Shown one piece after another: positions 16,915 to 26,504 of a stretch of 64,000 nucleotides of DNA; the stretch's first letter is position 1, and every line of letters begins with the position of its first letter. This DNA is from Pseudonocardia sp. HH130630-07 (GTDB taxonomy: Bacteria; Actinomycetota; Actinomycetes; Mycobacteriales; Pseudonocardiaceae), in assembly GCF_001698125.1 (NCBI RefSeq), contig NZ_CP013854.1, positions 4,216,001 through 4,280,000 of the forward strand, given 5' to 3'. Below the pieces are notes generated by a model that did not search any database, was not told the DNA's origin, and saw nothing but the letters and a program-made list of their open reading frames with translations. Both the position numbers and the translations under genes were made by a program.

Positions 16915-17079
16915 GAGCCTTTTTCAACCTGCCGTTCCGGCAGCTCAGGGGCCTGGTTGTGTGGGTGCAGACGCCGAGCTGGCGAGCCGGTGACCTGTGC
17001 AGCTGTGGTCAGAGCAGTTGCGCTGCAACCTTCGCGATCTCCTGACGCAGAAGCTCGCTGGTCAGGTTGAAAAAGGCTC
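16915..17079 (+). mobile_element. MITE copy C (165 bp, TSD ACT)
   Basis: Forward copy with T at position 6. ACT lies at 16912-16914 and 17080-17082. It places a stop codon (TGA at its first base pair) in the membrane-protein gene. Confidence 0.93.
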
Positions 17080-17431
17080 ACTGGGGCAACCAGAGCGGCG
17101 GGGAGGTCAGGGCGCACCTCTACCGCGATGGTCGCCACTACGCGGAGTCGAAGATCCCGGCCTTGTTCCCGGTGGCGGGAGGTGAGAGCGAGGTCGCCAT
17201 GAGCGGGTTCGGTATCAAACGCTGTCACTACGTGACCAGCCGTGGCGAGTTTCAGTTGGTTCCGGATCCGCGGTCGGCCGAGGGAAAACGGGCACGACTG
17301 GACAGAGAGCATCCGACCCTGAGCCGTGTCGTCGGACTCGCTTCGATCGTCCTGCTGATCATCGGGCTGGCGTTGCTGCTGCTGCAGGTCGCCGAGCCGC
17401 TCTCGCGCATCCCGCCCGTCACCGAGGCAGT

Positions 17432-17596
17432 GAGCCTTTTTCAACCTGACCAGCGAGCTTCTGCGTCAGGAGATCGCGAAGGTTGCAGCGCAACTGCTCT
17501 GACCACAGCTGCACAGGTCACCGGCTCGCCAGCTCGGCGTCTGCACCCACACAACCAGGCCCCTGAGCTGCCGGAACGGCAGGTTGAAAAGGGCTC
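17432..17596 (-). mobile_element. MITE copy D (165 bp, TSD AGT)
   Basis: Reverse copy with C at position 6. AGT lies at 17429-17431 and 17597-17599. In the host reading frame it has no stop: the frame enters as AVSLFQPDQ and leaves as RQVEKGSVGVF. The net insertion of 168 bp is exactly 56 codons. Confidence 0.93.
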
Positions 17597-17826
17597 AGTG
17601 GGGGTATTCCACTCCCCGGTCCAGTTGCCGATCTGGCTCAACATCACCCTCGGCGTGGGCGCCGCTGTGGCCAGTACCGAACGCGCCCTGCGACTTCGCT
17701 ACAGCTGGCTCGACAGCGCCGGCAACTGACCACCCCCACCGATCTCGCACCGATCGGTGCGCCACCGACCTGCGCTCGATGTCGCAGCACACGCGACACC
17801 AGCAGCGCCGAGCGAAAGGCACCGCC

Positions 17827-18792
17827 ATGCACCCACGCCATCCATCGCAGTCCGGGCGCGCACCACACCCCGGCTGGGAAGCCCAAACTCGCCCGCTGCG
17901 CCACCCCGAGGGCCCCAGGGACACGGCTCGACCTTTCGGCGCGCACCTGCAGATGAGCTGGTGGAAACCGCTCGTCGCGCTGATCGTGCTCCCGGTGTCG
18001 ATGATCCTGCTCCAGATCGTCCTGTTCCAGGTCGCGGCGATGATCGAGGGCGACCAGGCCCCGCCGAACACCCTGACCCCGCTACGCATGCTGGCAGTGA
18101 ACCTGAGCGTGACGATCACCGGCCTGCTGGCAGTCCCGTTCATCGCCTGGCTGGCGAAGGCGCCTTGGCGCACCATCCTGAGCTACCCACGACGCTTCGA
18201 CCGACGGCGACTGCTCCGATACCTCGGCGTCACCCTCCTACTCATCGCGGGAGGTAACGCCACCGTCGCGGTCCTGGCACCGGAGTCGACCACCTGGACC
18301 ACGTTCGGCATCACCGGCACCACGATCACCCTGCTCGCGGTCGTGGTACTGACCATCCCGCTGCAGTCGCTGGGCGAGGAGCTCATGTTCCGGGGCGCGA
18401 TCATGCCGGCGATCGCATCGTGGGTCCGGCCCGTTCTGCCCGCACTGGTCATCGGGGTCGTGGTATCGAGCCCCGTGTTCGCGCTCGTCCATTTCGCCTT
18501 TGATCCCTGGCAGCTGGCCTACTACATCTTCATCGGACTCTGCTTCGCCACTATGGCCGTCATCAGCCGCGGCCTGGAGGCTTCGATCGCGCTGCACATC
18601 GCCAACAACGGACTCACCTTCATCCTCAACGTGGTCTTCGCCGGTGGCGGGGCCCTGGTCCTCGACCGGGCGACTGTGCCCGGCGGACCACACCTGCTGA
18701 TCCCCGTGCCGTTCATGCTGGCTGCGGTGGGCACGGTCTGGTGGTACGAACGGCGCCGGTCCGCCGTGCGCAGCGCCACTCGGGGGCACTGA
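17827..18792 (+). CDS. CPBP-family intramembrane glutamic endopeptidase
   Basis: A 321-residue membrane protein with about eight hydrophobic helices and the CPBP (Abi) motifs: EELMFRG (paired Glu and Arg), FALVHFAF (His) and HIANN. Members are Rce1-like proteases that process peptides in the membrane and are linked to bacteriocin immunity, though substrates are rarely known. GAAAGG lies 7 nt before the ATG. A cytoplasmic N-terminal segment of about 40 Pro- and Arg-rich residues precedes the first helix. It follows the broken membrane gene by about 100 bp and could be the same transcription unit under the TetR regulator. Confidence 0.85.
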   Translation: MHPRHPSQSGRAPHPGWEAQTRPLRHPEGPRDTARPFGAHLQMSWWKPLVALIVLPVSMILLQIVLFQVAAMIEGDQAPPNTLTPLRMLAVNLSVTITGLLAVPFIAWLAKAPWRTILSYPRRFDRRRLLRYLGVTLLLIAGGNATVAVLAPESTTWTTFGITGTTITLLAVVVLTIPLQSLGEELMFRGAIMPAIASWVRPVLPALVIGVVVSSPVFALVHFAFDPWQLAYYIFIGLCFATMAVISRGLEASIALHIANNGLTFILNVVFAGGGALVLDRATVPGGPHLLIPVPFMLAAVGTVWWYERRRSAVRSATRGH

Positions 18793-19157
18793 CACTCAGG
18801 CTGTCCTCTCTGTGGCTGACCTCCCGACAGCTGATATGGAGGTCACTTCTGTCAAGTGGGCAGGGGTGATCGGCCCCTCGATATCTGGTATCGGGGCTGC
18901 TCAGGGCGGTTGTGGGCCCGACGGGGCCGGGTGGGTGGAGGCGTGTCGGCTCGACGCGCGGTCAGACTGATATACGCGGGTTGGTCACCGCATGACCGGG
19001 TGTTCGTCGGGAGCGTTCCGCGAGTCTAGGGGCGAGCGTCGCCTCGTCCCGAGCTGATCGGGGCTGAGCTGCTCATAGCTGTATCGCGGGTCGCTCCTCG
19101 CGCTGCCTGCATCCTCTCCCGACTCCCGCCGGGGTCTGTGGCGGCCGAGCCAGAGGC
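18793..19157. other. Non-coding, probably the right flank of IS110 type 2
   Basis: About 365 bp without a supportable frame. It lies downstream of the minus-strand IS110-type recombinase, so part of it may be the element's right end. Several short stems are visible (for example GATATCTGGTATC near 18880), but I could not define an element boundary or guide loops. Confidence 0.4.
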
Positions 19158-20261
19158 TCAGCCGGTTCTCGCTGCGGCCGTTTCCTCGAGGGTGGCCAGG
19201 CTCCAGCACCAGCCGGCGAGCTCGCGGGCGACCGCGACGACAGCCACGGTCGGTCGCTTGTTGCGGTGGTCCAAGCGGGTCCAGCGCTGGTGCAGGCGCC
19301 GGTTCCCGGCGTCGGCGCGGTCGCGGACCACGGCGGGTTGCCCATCGGCGCGTCGGGCCCGTTCCCGGCTCGGGCGCAGCGGGCGGCGGTGGTGCCAGGC
19401 CGCTTCGACCAGCAGCCGCCGGGCATGCGAGTTACCGGTCTTGGTGATCCCGCCCTGGACCCGCCGCGACCCGGAGGAGAACTCCGAGGGCACCAGCCCG
19501 AGGTAGGAGCCGATGGTGGCGCCGGTGAACCGGTGCCAGTCGGCGACCTCGACGCACAGCCCGGTCGCGGTCAGCGTCGAGACGCCCCGCAGACACGACA
19601 GCCGCCCGACCGGCCCGGCCAACACCGGGTCGCTGGCGGCCATCTCGACGATCGCAGCGTCGAGCCGAGCCCGGCGGGCATGGACGGTGAACACCGCATC
19701 CAGGGCCTCGTCGAAGGCGAGCTGGACACCGCGCCGGTCGAAGTGGTGACTGCGCAGCCAGACCTCGTGCGCGGCGGTCCAGGCGGTGTTGTCCCAGACC
19801 AGGCCCTGGCGCAGCAGCAGCTTGGAGAGACGGTGGCGGGCCCGCATCAGGTCGCTGCGGCAGTCCTCGCGAGCCCGGACCAGGTCCCGGGCGGCTTCTT
19901 CGGCCTCGGTCGGGACCCGCACCCCGGGGACCTCACCGATCCGCAGCAACCGCGCCAGCCGCTCCGCGTCGCGCCGGTCGGTCTTGACCTTGTCCCCGGA
20001 CGGTCGCTCGATCTTCGACGGCGCCACGACCTCGCAGGCCACACCCGCGGCCCGCAGCGCCCGCGCCAGCCCGAATCCGGTCGGGCCGGCCTCGTAGCAG
20101 GCCATCACCGGACCGGGCTGCGCACGCACCCACTCCACGATCTGCTCAGTCCGCGCCCCGATCCGCTGCGTCCGGATCTCAGCTGCACTCTCCTCGATCG
20201 CGCAACCGATCACTGATCGCGCATGGACGTCCAACCCGACCCACGTACCCTCGCCCGACAC
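19158..20261 (-). CDS. IS110-family recombinase, type 2
   Basis: 367 residues, unrelated in detail to IS110-A. The DEDD domain shows WVGLDVHARSVIGCAIEE (Asp), MACYEAGPTGFGLARAL (Glu) and KVKTDRRDAERLARLL (Asp pair). The C-terminal IS116/110/902 domain shows LSCLRGVSTLTATGLCVEV, YLGLVPSEFSSG and GGITKTGNSHARRLLVEAAW with the Ser region. The frame is intact. Upstream there is a non-coding stretch to 20403 holding GGCGCCTCC and its complement GGAGGCGCC about 70 bp apart, which could belong to a guide RNA. Element ends were not determined. Confidence 0.9.
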   Translation of the reverse strand: MSGEGTWVGLDVHARSVIGCAIEESAAEIRTQRIGARTEQIVEWVRAQPGPVMACYEAGPTGFGLARALRAAGVACEVVAPSKIERPSGDKVKTDRRDAERLARLLRIGEVPGVRVPTEAEEAARDLVRAREDCRSDLMRARHRLSKLLLRQGLVWDNTAWTAAHEVWLRSHHFDRRGVQLAFDEALDAVFTVHARRARLDAAIVEMAASDPVLAGPVGRLSCLRGVSTLTATGLCVEVADWHRFTGATIGSYLGLVPSEFSSGSRRVQGGITKTGNSHARRLLVEAAWHHRRPLRPSRERARRADGQPAVVRDRADAGNRRLHQRWTRLDHRNKRPTVAVVAVARELAGWCWSLATLEETAAARTG

Positions 20262-20631
20262 CGGCGCCTCCCCGTAAATGCGGCACCGTCACCCAACGAC
20301 GGCGACCCGCGCCAACTTACGAGCGGAGGCGCCGGCCTCCATACGGTCTAGTGCGGCGTCCCGCAACCTCGGGTAGATGATGCGCGCCGCGGATCGTGGG
20401 CTAGGGTGTGTCTCCCAATGCGCGGAGCCAGGTGACGATTGCCTTCAGGACGGCGCCGCCGCGGAAGGTCAGGGCGAGCTTGTCGTAACGGGTGGCCAGC
20501 CCGCGCCACTGCTTGACGTGGCAGAACCCGCACTCGACGACGTTGCGGTTTCGGTAGTCGACCGGATCGAATGCGGGCGGTCGGCCGCCGCGTGAGCCCC
20601 GTCGTTTGCGGTGTCCCTGCTGGTCAGACCT

Positions 20632-20700
20632 GATTCGCGCGGATACGGGACCTCAGCAATCCCCATCCTTGCTGGTCAGTGGCACCCTCCAGCCTTCTGA
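20632..20700 (-). mobile_element. 70-bp IS1380-B left-end remnant
   Basis: Reverse complement of 33357-33426, the stretch just before the intact IS1380-B transposase. It lies between IS5-D2 and IS1380-A and carries no coding sequence. Confidence 0.7.
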
Positions 20701-22438
20701 CCCGAATCCGCGAGTAGGTTATGAGCTGATCTTGGTCGGCCAAAGTTGATGTTGCTTGGGTCGGGAGTTGGGTGGTGGGCAAGCGGGCGGCCCGAGTGTC
20801 GCCTCGGGTGGCGGGTTCCTGTGCTGGTCGGGGCCGGTGCGGCCGGGTCAGGACGGAGCGGGCAGGGCGCGGACGCGGGCGAGGACCTCGGCGAGTAGGT
20901 GCTCGCCGGGTGGTAGGCGCAGGGTGAGGCCGCGGGCGTGGCGCACGAGGCGGGCGGGGATGGTGATCAGCCGCCGGCGCAGGGTGGCGATCATGGCCTG
21001 GCCGCCGCGGACGCCGTGCCCGACCAGGCGCCCGTCGCGGGTGCGGGCGGTGAGGTGGTGCAGCCACCCGCTGGTGGTGGCGGCCAGGAGTGCGCCCCAC
21101 ATCCAGGCTCGGTTCACCGCGAGGTGTCCGGAGGGGAGGTGGCGCAGCGCGGCGCCGTGCTTGGTGTCGCGGAACAGGTTCTCCACCTTCGTGCGGTGGC
21201 GGTACCAGTACTCGGCCTGCGCGGCTGCGGCAGGTGTGGAGACGTCGAGGTTGGTCACGATGAACGAGTAGGCGAACACCCCGTCGACCTTGGCCACCGT
21301 AGCGAGGTCGTCGAGCGGGAGCGCCCGCTGGGCGGGGTGCAGGGTGCGTCGGCGCCGCGCTCGCGGGTCACCGGAGACCTGGCCGTGGTCCAGGTCGAGC
21401 CGGACCCGACGGATCAGCAGCTGGGTCGCTGCGGGCCACCAGTTCGGGCAATAGTCGGCCACCGCGACCTGCGCGCCGGTCATGTCGATCGCGTCGGTCC
21501 ACCCGTCGGCCGCGACGCCGTCGAGGATGCGCCACAGCGGCGCGATGCGTCGGGCGCCGATGGCGAACTCCACGCCGACGAACAGGGCTGCGCGGGCGAG
21601 CTGCCCGGCGAAGTAGCCCGCGTCCGCACGCACGCGGACTCGCCCCGCCCGCGCCTGCGCGGGGAGCGCGGCCAGCGCCCGGTGGAACAGCTCGGCGCTG
21701 GTGGCGCGGGGGTCATCCCGGCCCGAACCGAGGTCAGCGGCCAGCACCACCGCGGTGTCGGCCCAGGTCGCGACGTGCGGGCGGGCGACCCGCTGGCCTT
21801 GGTGGTTGAACGCCACGCCCTGCTTGAGCCGGCCGTAAACCTCGACATCGGTGGTGTCCAGATCGATCGTCACGTCCGCCGTCAGCTGCTCGGCCCGGTC
21901 CGGGTCGACCTGGGCGAGCAGGTCCAGCGCGGTGGTGTGCACGTCACCGAGCCCGGTCTCCACCGCCGCCCACTGCCCCTCGATGAACTTGCGCGCGAGC
22001 CCGGCGGCGGTCGTGGACGCCAACCCCGGCACCGGCGTGAGTGCCTGCCCGGCGGTGTCGGCGCGGTGCCGGTCCAGCCCGACCAGGAAGTCCTCCCCGC
22101 ACAGCTGCGCCGCCGACATGCCGACCAGCATCTGCCCGGCGCTGCACCCGCGGTCGCGGTCCTTGATGGGCCCGACCGCGGCGTCGAGCTTGTCGATGAT
22201 CCCGAGCCGGTCGATCAGCTCGGTCACCGCGGCCAGCCCGGAGAACCTGGTCAGCGCCGCGTCCGGCGCGCCGAGACGCACCCGCGCACACCGCGGGCGT
22301 CGCTTGCGTACTGTTCGCACCTGATAGGTGTCCTCTCAACCCGCAATGTCGTGTCGTCGCAAACACGATCATCGCAGGTCAGCGGGCACCTATCGCCATC
22401 TCCCCAGTCCGGCCACCAGCGCAACTCGCGGATTCGGG
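20701..22438 (-). mobile_element. IS1380-family element type A (complete)
   Basis: Perfect 15-bp inverted repeats CCCGAATCCGCGAGT at both ends (20701-20715; complement 22424-22438), total 1,738 bp. The flanks TCTGA and TCAGA are complements of one another rather than direct repeats, because the left flank belongs to the IS1380-B remnant. Confidence 0.9.
20848..22320 (-). CDS. IS1380-family transposase (type A)
   Basis: 490 residues, a DDE transposase with the IS4-superfamily layout. It shows the N-terminal LTRFSGLAAVTELIDRLGI, the first Asp in ADVTIDLDTTDVEVYGR, the second in RVRADAGYFAGQLA, and the Y-R-E-K signature YWYRHRTKVENLFRDTKHG with the Glu. It ends with a conserved Arg-rich helix region (RRRLITIPARLVRHARGLTL). 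Full length and intact. Confidence 0.92.
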   Translation of the reverse strand: MRTVRKRRPRCARVRLGAPDAALTRFSGLAAVTELIDRLGIIDKLDAAVGPIKDRDRGCSAGQMLVGMSAAQLCGEDFLVGLDRHRADTAGQALTPVPGLASTTAAGLARKFIEGQWAAVETGLGDVHTTALDLLAQVDPDRAEQLTADVTIDLDTTDVEVYGRLKQGVAFNHQGQRVARPHVATWADTAVVLAADLGSGRDDPRATSAELFHRALAALPAQARAGRVRVRADAGYFAGQLARAALFVGVEFAIGARRIAPLWRILDGVAADGWTDAIDMTGAQVAVADYCPNWWPAATQLLIRRVRLDLDHGQVSGDPRARRRRTLHPAQRALPLDDLATVAKVDGVFAYSFIVTNLDVSTPAAAAQAEYWYRHRTKVENLFRDTKHGAALRHLPSGHLAVNRAWMWGALLAATTSGWLHHLTARTRDGRLVGHGVRGGQAMIATLRRRLITIPARLVRHARGLTLRLPPGEHLLAEVLARVRALPAPS

Positions 22439-23162
22439 TCAGAGGGCTCCGGAATGACAGCGATGATCCGGCGCTCGCGCAGGTGCCGGCGGATCGCGCG
22501 TGAGGAGTAGGCCTTGTCCGCGCGCACGCGTTCAGGCCGGGTCCGGGGTCGTCCCGGGCCCGGTCGGGCGATGCTCAGGCGCGCCATCAGGTGCGGAAAC
22601 ATTGGCGAGTCGCCGCCCTGGCCGGGGCCGAGGAGGACCACCAGCGGGCGGCCGTGCCCGTCAACGAGCTGGTGGATCTTCGTCGACAGCCCTCCGCGGG
22701 ACCGTCCCAGCGCGTGATCTGCTGGTTCGGCGAGCAGATTCGTGTAGTTCGATCCGGCCCCCTGTGTCGCGCTTGAGGGTCGCGGCGTGCTGGTGGGCAC
22801 GGATGATCGTGGAGTCCACGCTGACCGCCCACCCGAGCACCTCGGCGGCGTCGGCCTCGACCAGAAGAGCAGCCAGGATGTGGTCCCAGGTGCCGTCGCC
22901 GCTGTAGCGGCGGTGCCGCTTCCACAACGTCTGCCACGGCCCGAACTCGGCTGGGACGTCGCGCCAGGGAAGCCCGCACCGATACCGGTAGATGATCCCC
23001 TCGAGCACCCGGCGGTCATCGCGGAACGGGCGCCCGCGACGACCCTCGGAGGAGGGCAACAGCGGCGCCAGACGGGCCCACTGGGCATCAGTCAGGACAG
23101 CGGTACGCGGCACCGATCAAGCATCGCGCACCCCGGTCCGCCTATCTGGGAGACACGCCCTA

Positions 23163-23653
23163 GCCCTCCCGGAGCTGTGGAAGACCGAGTGACTCAAGCA
23201 CGGGAGGGAACGGCCCGGCGAGCTGTCCGATACTCAACTCGCCGGGCCTGAGGCGACACGATGCCCGGACACCGGCCGACCTTCATACTCGGCTAACCAG
23301 TCCACGCCGACCTACTCCCCGCCCGGCAGCCTCATCCAGACCACGCCGTCCCAGCCGTTCGACTCCCCGTCTACGACGACGTCGCACAGCTGCCCCTGAC
23401 CGGTCTCGGGCCGGTTATGCGGCTGGCTTCGTCCCCCCTCGGGACGGCGGGAAAGTGAGGGGCCTCCGCCGCCCCCACCCGAGCGCGCCACGAGACGCGG
23501 ACAGCCCTATCTGGCGCCGGGCACGCGGTCCGTTCGGCGGCATTCTTCACTGGTCCACTCCGGCGACTCGATCGAGAGACTCCGGCCCGCCTGCACTACC
23601 CGGCACAGCGAGGCAGTCGGTGGCCCACGACATGATACATATGGCAACACAAT
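23163..23653. other. Non-coding stretch between IS5-D2 and MITE E
   Basis: About 490 bp without a convincing frame. It contains a perfect 11-bp hairpin, GGCCCGGCGAG (23212-23222) with CTCGCCGGGCC (23238-23248) around a 15-nt loop, which could be an old terminator. The remainder is probably decayed gene sequence. Confidence 0.5.
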
Positions 23654-23818
23654 GAGCCTTTTTCAACCTGCCGTTCCGGCAGCTCAGGGGCCTGGTTGTG
23701 TGGGTGCAGACGCCGAGCTGGCGAGCCGGTGACCTGTGCAGCTGTGGTCAGAGCAGTTGCGCTGCAACCTTCGCGATCTCCTGACGCAGAAGCTCGCTGG
23801 TCAGGTTGAAAAAGGCTC
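23654..23818 (+). mobile_element. MITE copy E (165 bp, TSD AAT)
   Basis: Forward copy with T at position 6. AAT lies at 23651-23653 and 23819-23821. It is intergenic and the only copy whose target is AAT. Confidence 0.93.
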
Positions 23819-23929
23819 AATGACGTTAAATGCCGATATCCATTGGTTCGTTCGATGTAAAACTCGGATCCCCGAGCCTGTCGGAGTGGACGACACGCTA
23901 GCGCGAAGCCCTTCCGTCGTCTAACGTGC

Positions 23930-23960
23930 TTGACATGGCAACCATGTTAGGTGGTAAGGT
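23930..23960 (+). promoter_or_regulatory. Predicted promoter of the subtilase, now cut off by IS5-E1
   Basis: A consensus TTGACA (23930-23935) and TAAGGT (23955-23960) are 19 bp apart. The expected start would be at about 23967, next to where IS5-E1 (from 23969) inserted. Without the IS the subtilase ATG would lie only a few bases downstream. Confidence 0.45.
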
Positions 23961-23968
23961 TCCTCTGA

Positions 23969-24891
23969 GAGCGTGTTTGAGAAGGGTCGGCGTGTCTGCG
24001 CTGGATGCGTCCGGGTGTGGTCCATCGTGGAGGAGTGGCTCGGCGTAGGCGGCGGTACCCCTCGGACACCAGCGATGAGCAGTGGGCGTTGATCGAGCCG
24101 CTGCTGCCAGCGGCGGGGGCGGGAGGCCGGCCGGAGAAGCACGCGCGCCGTGATGTGGTGGATGCGATCCTCTACGTCGTGCGCGCCGGGTGCGCGTGGC
24201 GGGCTCTACCAGTGGATTTCCCGCCGTGGCAGACGGTGTACTGGTACTTCAACCGGTGGGAGCAGCAGAGGGTCACCGAGCAGATCCTCCCGATCGTGCG
24301 CCGTCAGCTACGCGCTGATGAGGGCCGCGACCCCGAACCCAGCGCGGGGATCATCGACTCGCAGTCGGTGAGGGGCGCTGACACGGTCGGGCGGGACACC
24401 CGCGGCTACGACGCCGGGAAGAAGGTCAACGGTCGGAAGCGGTTCATCGTGACCGACACCCTCGGCCTGCTGCTGACCACGATGGTGTGCTCGGCGTCGG
24501 TGCAGGACCGCGATGGCGCCAAGTCGATCCTGCTCGACCTCTACCTGCGCACGAGGGTGCGGTTCGTCTACGCCGACGCCGGGTTCGCCGGGCGCCTGCT
24601 GGACTGGGCGACCACGATCCTGCACACCAGCGTCGAGATCGTGCGCAAACCGCCTGAGCAGCGCGGATTCGCCGTCCTCCCGCGGCGGTGGGTGGTCGAG
24701 CGGACCCTGGCCTGGGTCACCGCACACCGCCGCCTGGCCCGCGACTACGAACGCCACCCCGCAGTGTCCGAGGCCATGATCCGCTGGGCGGCGATCAACA
24801 CCATCACCCGCCGCATCGCCCGTGGCGAACCCGCCCGACGCCAGCAGAAGTACGTAGTCACACCCTCAACATGATCTTCTCAAACACTCTC
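23969..24891 (+). mobile_element. IS5 type E, copy 1 (IS1031-like, complete)
   Basis: 923 bp with inverted repeats GAGCGTGTTTGAGAAG and (right, complement) GAGAGTGTTTGAGAAG. The 3-bp duplication TGA lies at 23966-23968 and 24892-24894, the TNA target of the IS1031 group. It sits between a promoter and the start of a subtilase gene. Confidence 0.92.
24005..24874 (+). CDS. IS5-E transposase, intact
   Basis: 289 residues in one frame. The N-terminal DUF4096-like domain reads [18 protein letters not shown] and [20 protein letters not shown]. The DDE residues are in [27 protein letters not shown] and [20 protein letters not shown] followed by the Glu. The start may be a later GTG nearer YPSDTSD, since the second copy begins [13 protein letters not shown]. 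All catalytic blocks are present, so this copy could be active. Confidence 0.9.
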   Translation: MRPGVVHRGGVARRRRRYPSDTSDEQWALIEPLLPAAGAGGRPEKHARRDVVDAILYVVRAGCAWRALPVDFPPWQTVYWYFNRWEQQRVTEQILPIVRRQLRADEGRDPEPSAGIIDSQSVRGADTVGRDTRGYDAGKKVNGRKRFIVTDTLGLLLTTMVCSASVQDRDGAKSILLDLYLRTRVRFVYADAGFAGRLLDWATTILHTSVEIVRKPPEQRGFAVLPRRWVVERTLAWVTAHRRLARDYERHPAVSEAMIRWAAINTITRRIARGEPARRQQKYVVTPST

Positions 24892-24899
24892 TGAGACCT

Positions 24900-25592
24900 A
24901 TGGCAGCAGTCCTCATCGCGACTCTCGGAATGTCGGTACTCGCAGCGGCGCCATCTGCTTTCGCGGGAGAAGCGGTGTCCCCGGTCGCACCGGGAACGGC
25001 TCCCGCCCAGACAGCGCCGGGTGAGTACCTCGTGGAAACGGAGTCCGTCGACAAGACACGCGAGGCAGCAGCCGCCGTCGGCGTGCAGCCGAGAGTCGTC
25101 TTCGACTCGGCCGTGTACGGGTTCGTCGCCACGTTGAGCCTGGATCAGGTCACTCGGCTACAGGGTGTTCCCGGTGTCGTCGGGGTCGAACCGGATAAGG
25201 TGATCGACACAGAGGGTCCGGGGGCTGCCGCGCCCCCGATCACTCCTTTCGTCCCGCCGGTCGTGCCGTGGGACCGCCTCGGTGAGCCGGCCGTCCAGAG
25301 TTGGGGACTCGACCGGATCGACCAACCCGACCTCCCTCTCGACGGCAAGTACGAACACACCGCCGACGGGGAAGGGGTGGACGTGTTTATCCTCGACTCC
25401 GGTATAGACCTTGAACACGAGCAGTTCGAGGGCCGGGCGACGCTCGAGACCAACACCATCGACGATTCACGGGACGACTGCAGCGGCCACGGCACCAAGG
25501 TCGCCGGCGTCGTCGGGGCGAAGGACTACGGCGTGGCACCCAAGGCGAACATCCGGGCCGTGAAGGTTTCCCGCTGCTTAGAGCGTGTTTGA
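24900..25592 (+). pseudogene. Subtilisin-like serine protease (S8), truncated before the catalytic Ser
   Basis: The frame from the ATG at 24900 begins with a signal peptide ([20 protein letters not shown] ending AFA-GEA). An I9-type inhibitor propeptide follows ([16 protein letters not shown] through [14 protein letters not shown]), then the S8 catalytic domain with Asp in [15 protein letters not shown] and His in [15 protein letters not shown]5-E2 cuts it at 25580, so the Ser motif is gone. Upstream, joining across IS5-E1 gives an in-frame extension [10 protein letters not shown], so translation could once have begun further upstream. It was a secreted protease and is now dead. Two inverted IS5-E copies enclose it. 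Confidence 0.85.
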
Positions 25593-26504
25593 GAAGATCG
25601 GGTTGTAGGCGTGAACCTGCGTCGTTGCTGCCGCGTGGCGGGTCCGCCGCGGGCGAGGCGGCGGGTCATGGTGTTGATCGCGGCCCAGCGGATCATGGCT
25701 TCGGAGGTGGCCGGGTGGCGTTCGTAGTCGCGGGCCAGCCGGCGGTGGGCGGTCAGCCACGCCAGGCTGCGTTCGACCGCCCACCGGCGCGGGATGACCA
25801 CGAAACCTCGCTGGCCTGCGGGTTTACGCACGATCTCGATCGTTGTGCGCAGGAAGGTCTGTGCCCAGTCGACCAGGCGTCCGGCGAAGCCGGCGTCGGC
25901 GAAGATGAACCGCACCGCGGTGGCCAGGTAGGCGCCGAGCAGCGCGGTCTTCGCGCCGTCACGGTCCTGGCGCCCGGCCGAGCAGACCATCACCGTCAGC
26001 AGCAACCCGAGTGTGTCGGTGACGATGAACCGCTTCCGGCCGTTGACCTTCTTCCCGGCATCGTAGCCGCGCGACTGGGTGCCGACGGTGTCGGACCCTT
26101 TGACGCTCTGGGAGTCGATGATCCCCGCGCTCGGCTCGGGATCACGCCCTTCGGCCACCCGACCTGCCCGCGCACGATGGGCAGGATCTTCTCGGTGACC
26201 CGCTGCCGCTCCCACCGGTTGAAGTACCAGTACACCCTCTGCCAGGGCGGGAAGTCCGCCGGTAGCGCCCGCCACGCGCATCCGGCCCGGACCACGTAGA
26301 GGATCGCATCCACCACGTCACGACGCGGATGCTTCTCCGGGCGCCCTCCGGTCTCCGGCGCGGGCAACAAAAGCTCGACCACCGCCCACTGCTCGTCACT
26401 GGTGTCCGACGGGTACCGCCTACGACGTCGAGTCATCACCACCCACAGTGGATCACCACGGGCCTGTGGTCACGCAGACACGCCAACCCTTCTCAAACAC
26501 GCTC
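25581..26504 (-). mobile_element. IS5 type E, copy 2, frameshifted
   Basis: 924 bp with the same GAGCGTGTTTGAGAAG ends. The flanks are TTA (left) and TCA (right), so the duplication is not intact and one side has been replaced. That agrees with the loss of the rest of the subtilase gene. Confidence 0.88.
25590..26442 (-). pseudogene. IS5-E transposase with a frameshift
   Basis: The first frame runs from 26442 through [18 protein letters not shown] to ILPIVRGQV and then degenerates; the correct continuation [20 protein letters not shown] lies in another frame. Compared with copy 1, one base is missing near 26155. The DDE residues are retained ([43 protein letters not shown] followed by Glu), but not in one frame with the N-terminus. 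Inactive unless ribosomes shift there. Confidence 0.82.

Larger units (their letters stand above)
16746..17729 (+). pseudogene. Membrane protein interrupted by two MITEs
   Basis: Removing both MITEs and one duplication each restores one frame of about 215 residues from the ATG at 16746 (GAGGAGAGG upstream) to the TGA at 17727. The reading is MLHDWRRQWRTRRVKPGDG, then YAVDVRH|WGNQSGGEVRAHLY, then HPTLSRVVGLASIVLLIIGL (a membrane helix), PPVTEA|VGVFHSPVQLPIW and a second weaker helix LNITLGVGAAVAS. MITE C puts a TGA right after CGGCAC. MITE D is read through in frame. I do not recognise the family. It diverges from a TetR gene that may control it, and a CPBP protease gene follows. Confidence 0.75.
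20404..23160 (-). mobile_element. IS5 type D, copy 2, interrupted by IS1380 sequence
   Basis: Minus-strand IS5-D with TA at 20402-20403 and 23161-23162. The first transposase frame is 23113 to 22661 (150 residues, MPRTAVLTDAQWARLAPLLP); the second frame continues to IAVIPEPSD at about 22439. The C-terminal part is 20631-20404 (RGSRGGRPPAFDPVDYRN, VKQWRGLATRYD). The insert at 20632-22438 consists of an IS1380-B remnant and a full IS1380-A. Confidence 0.88.
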
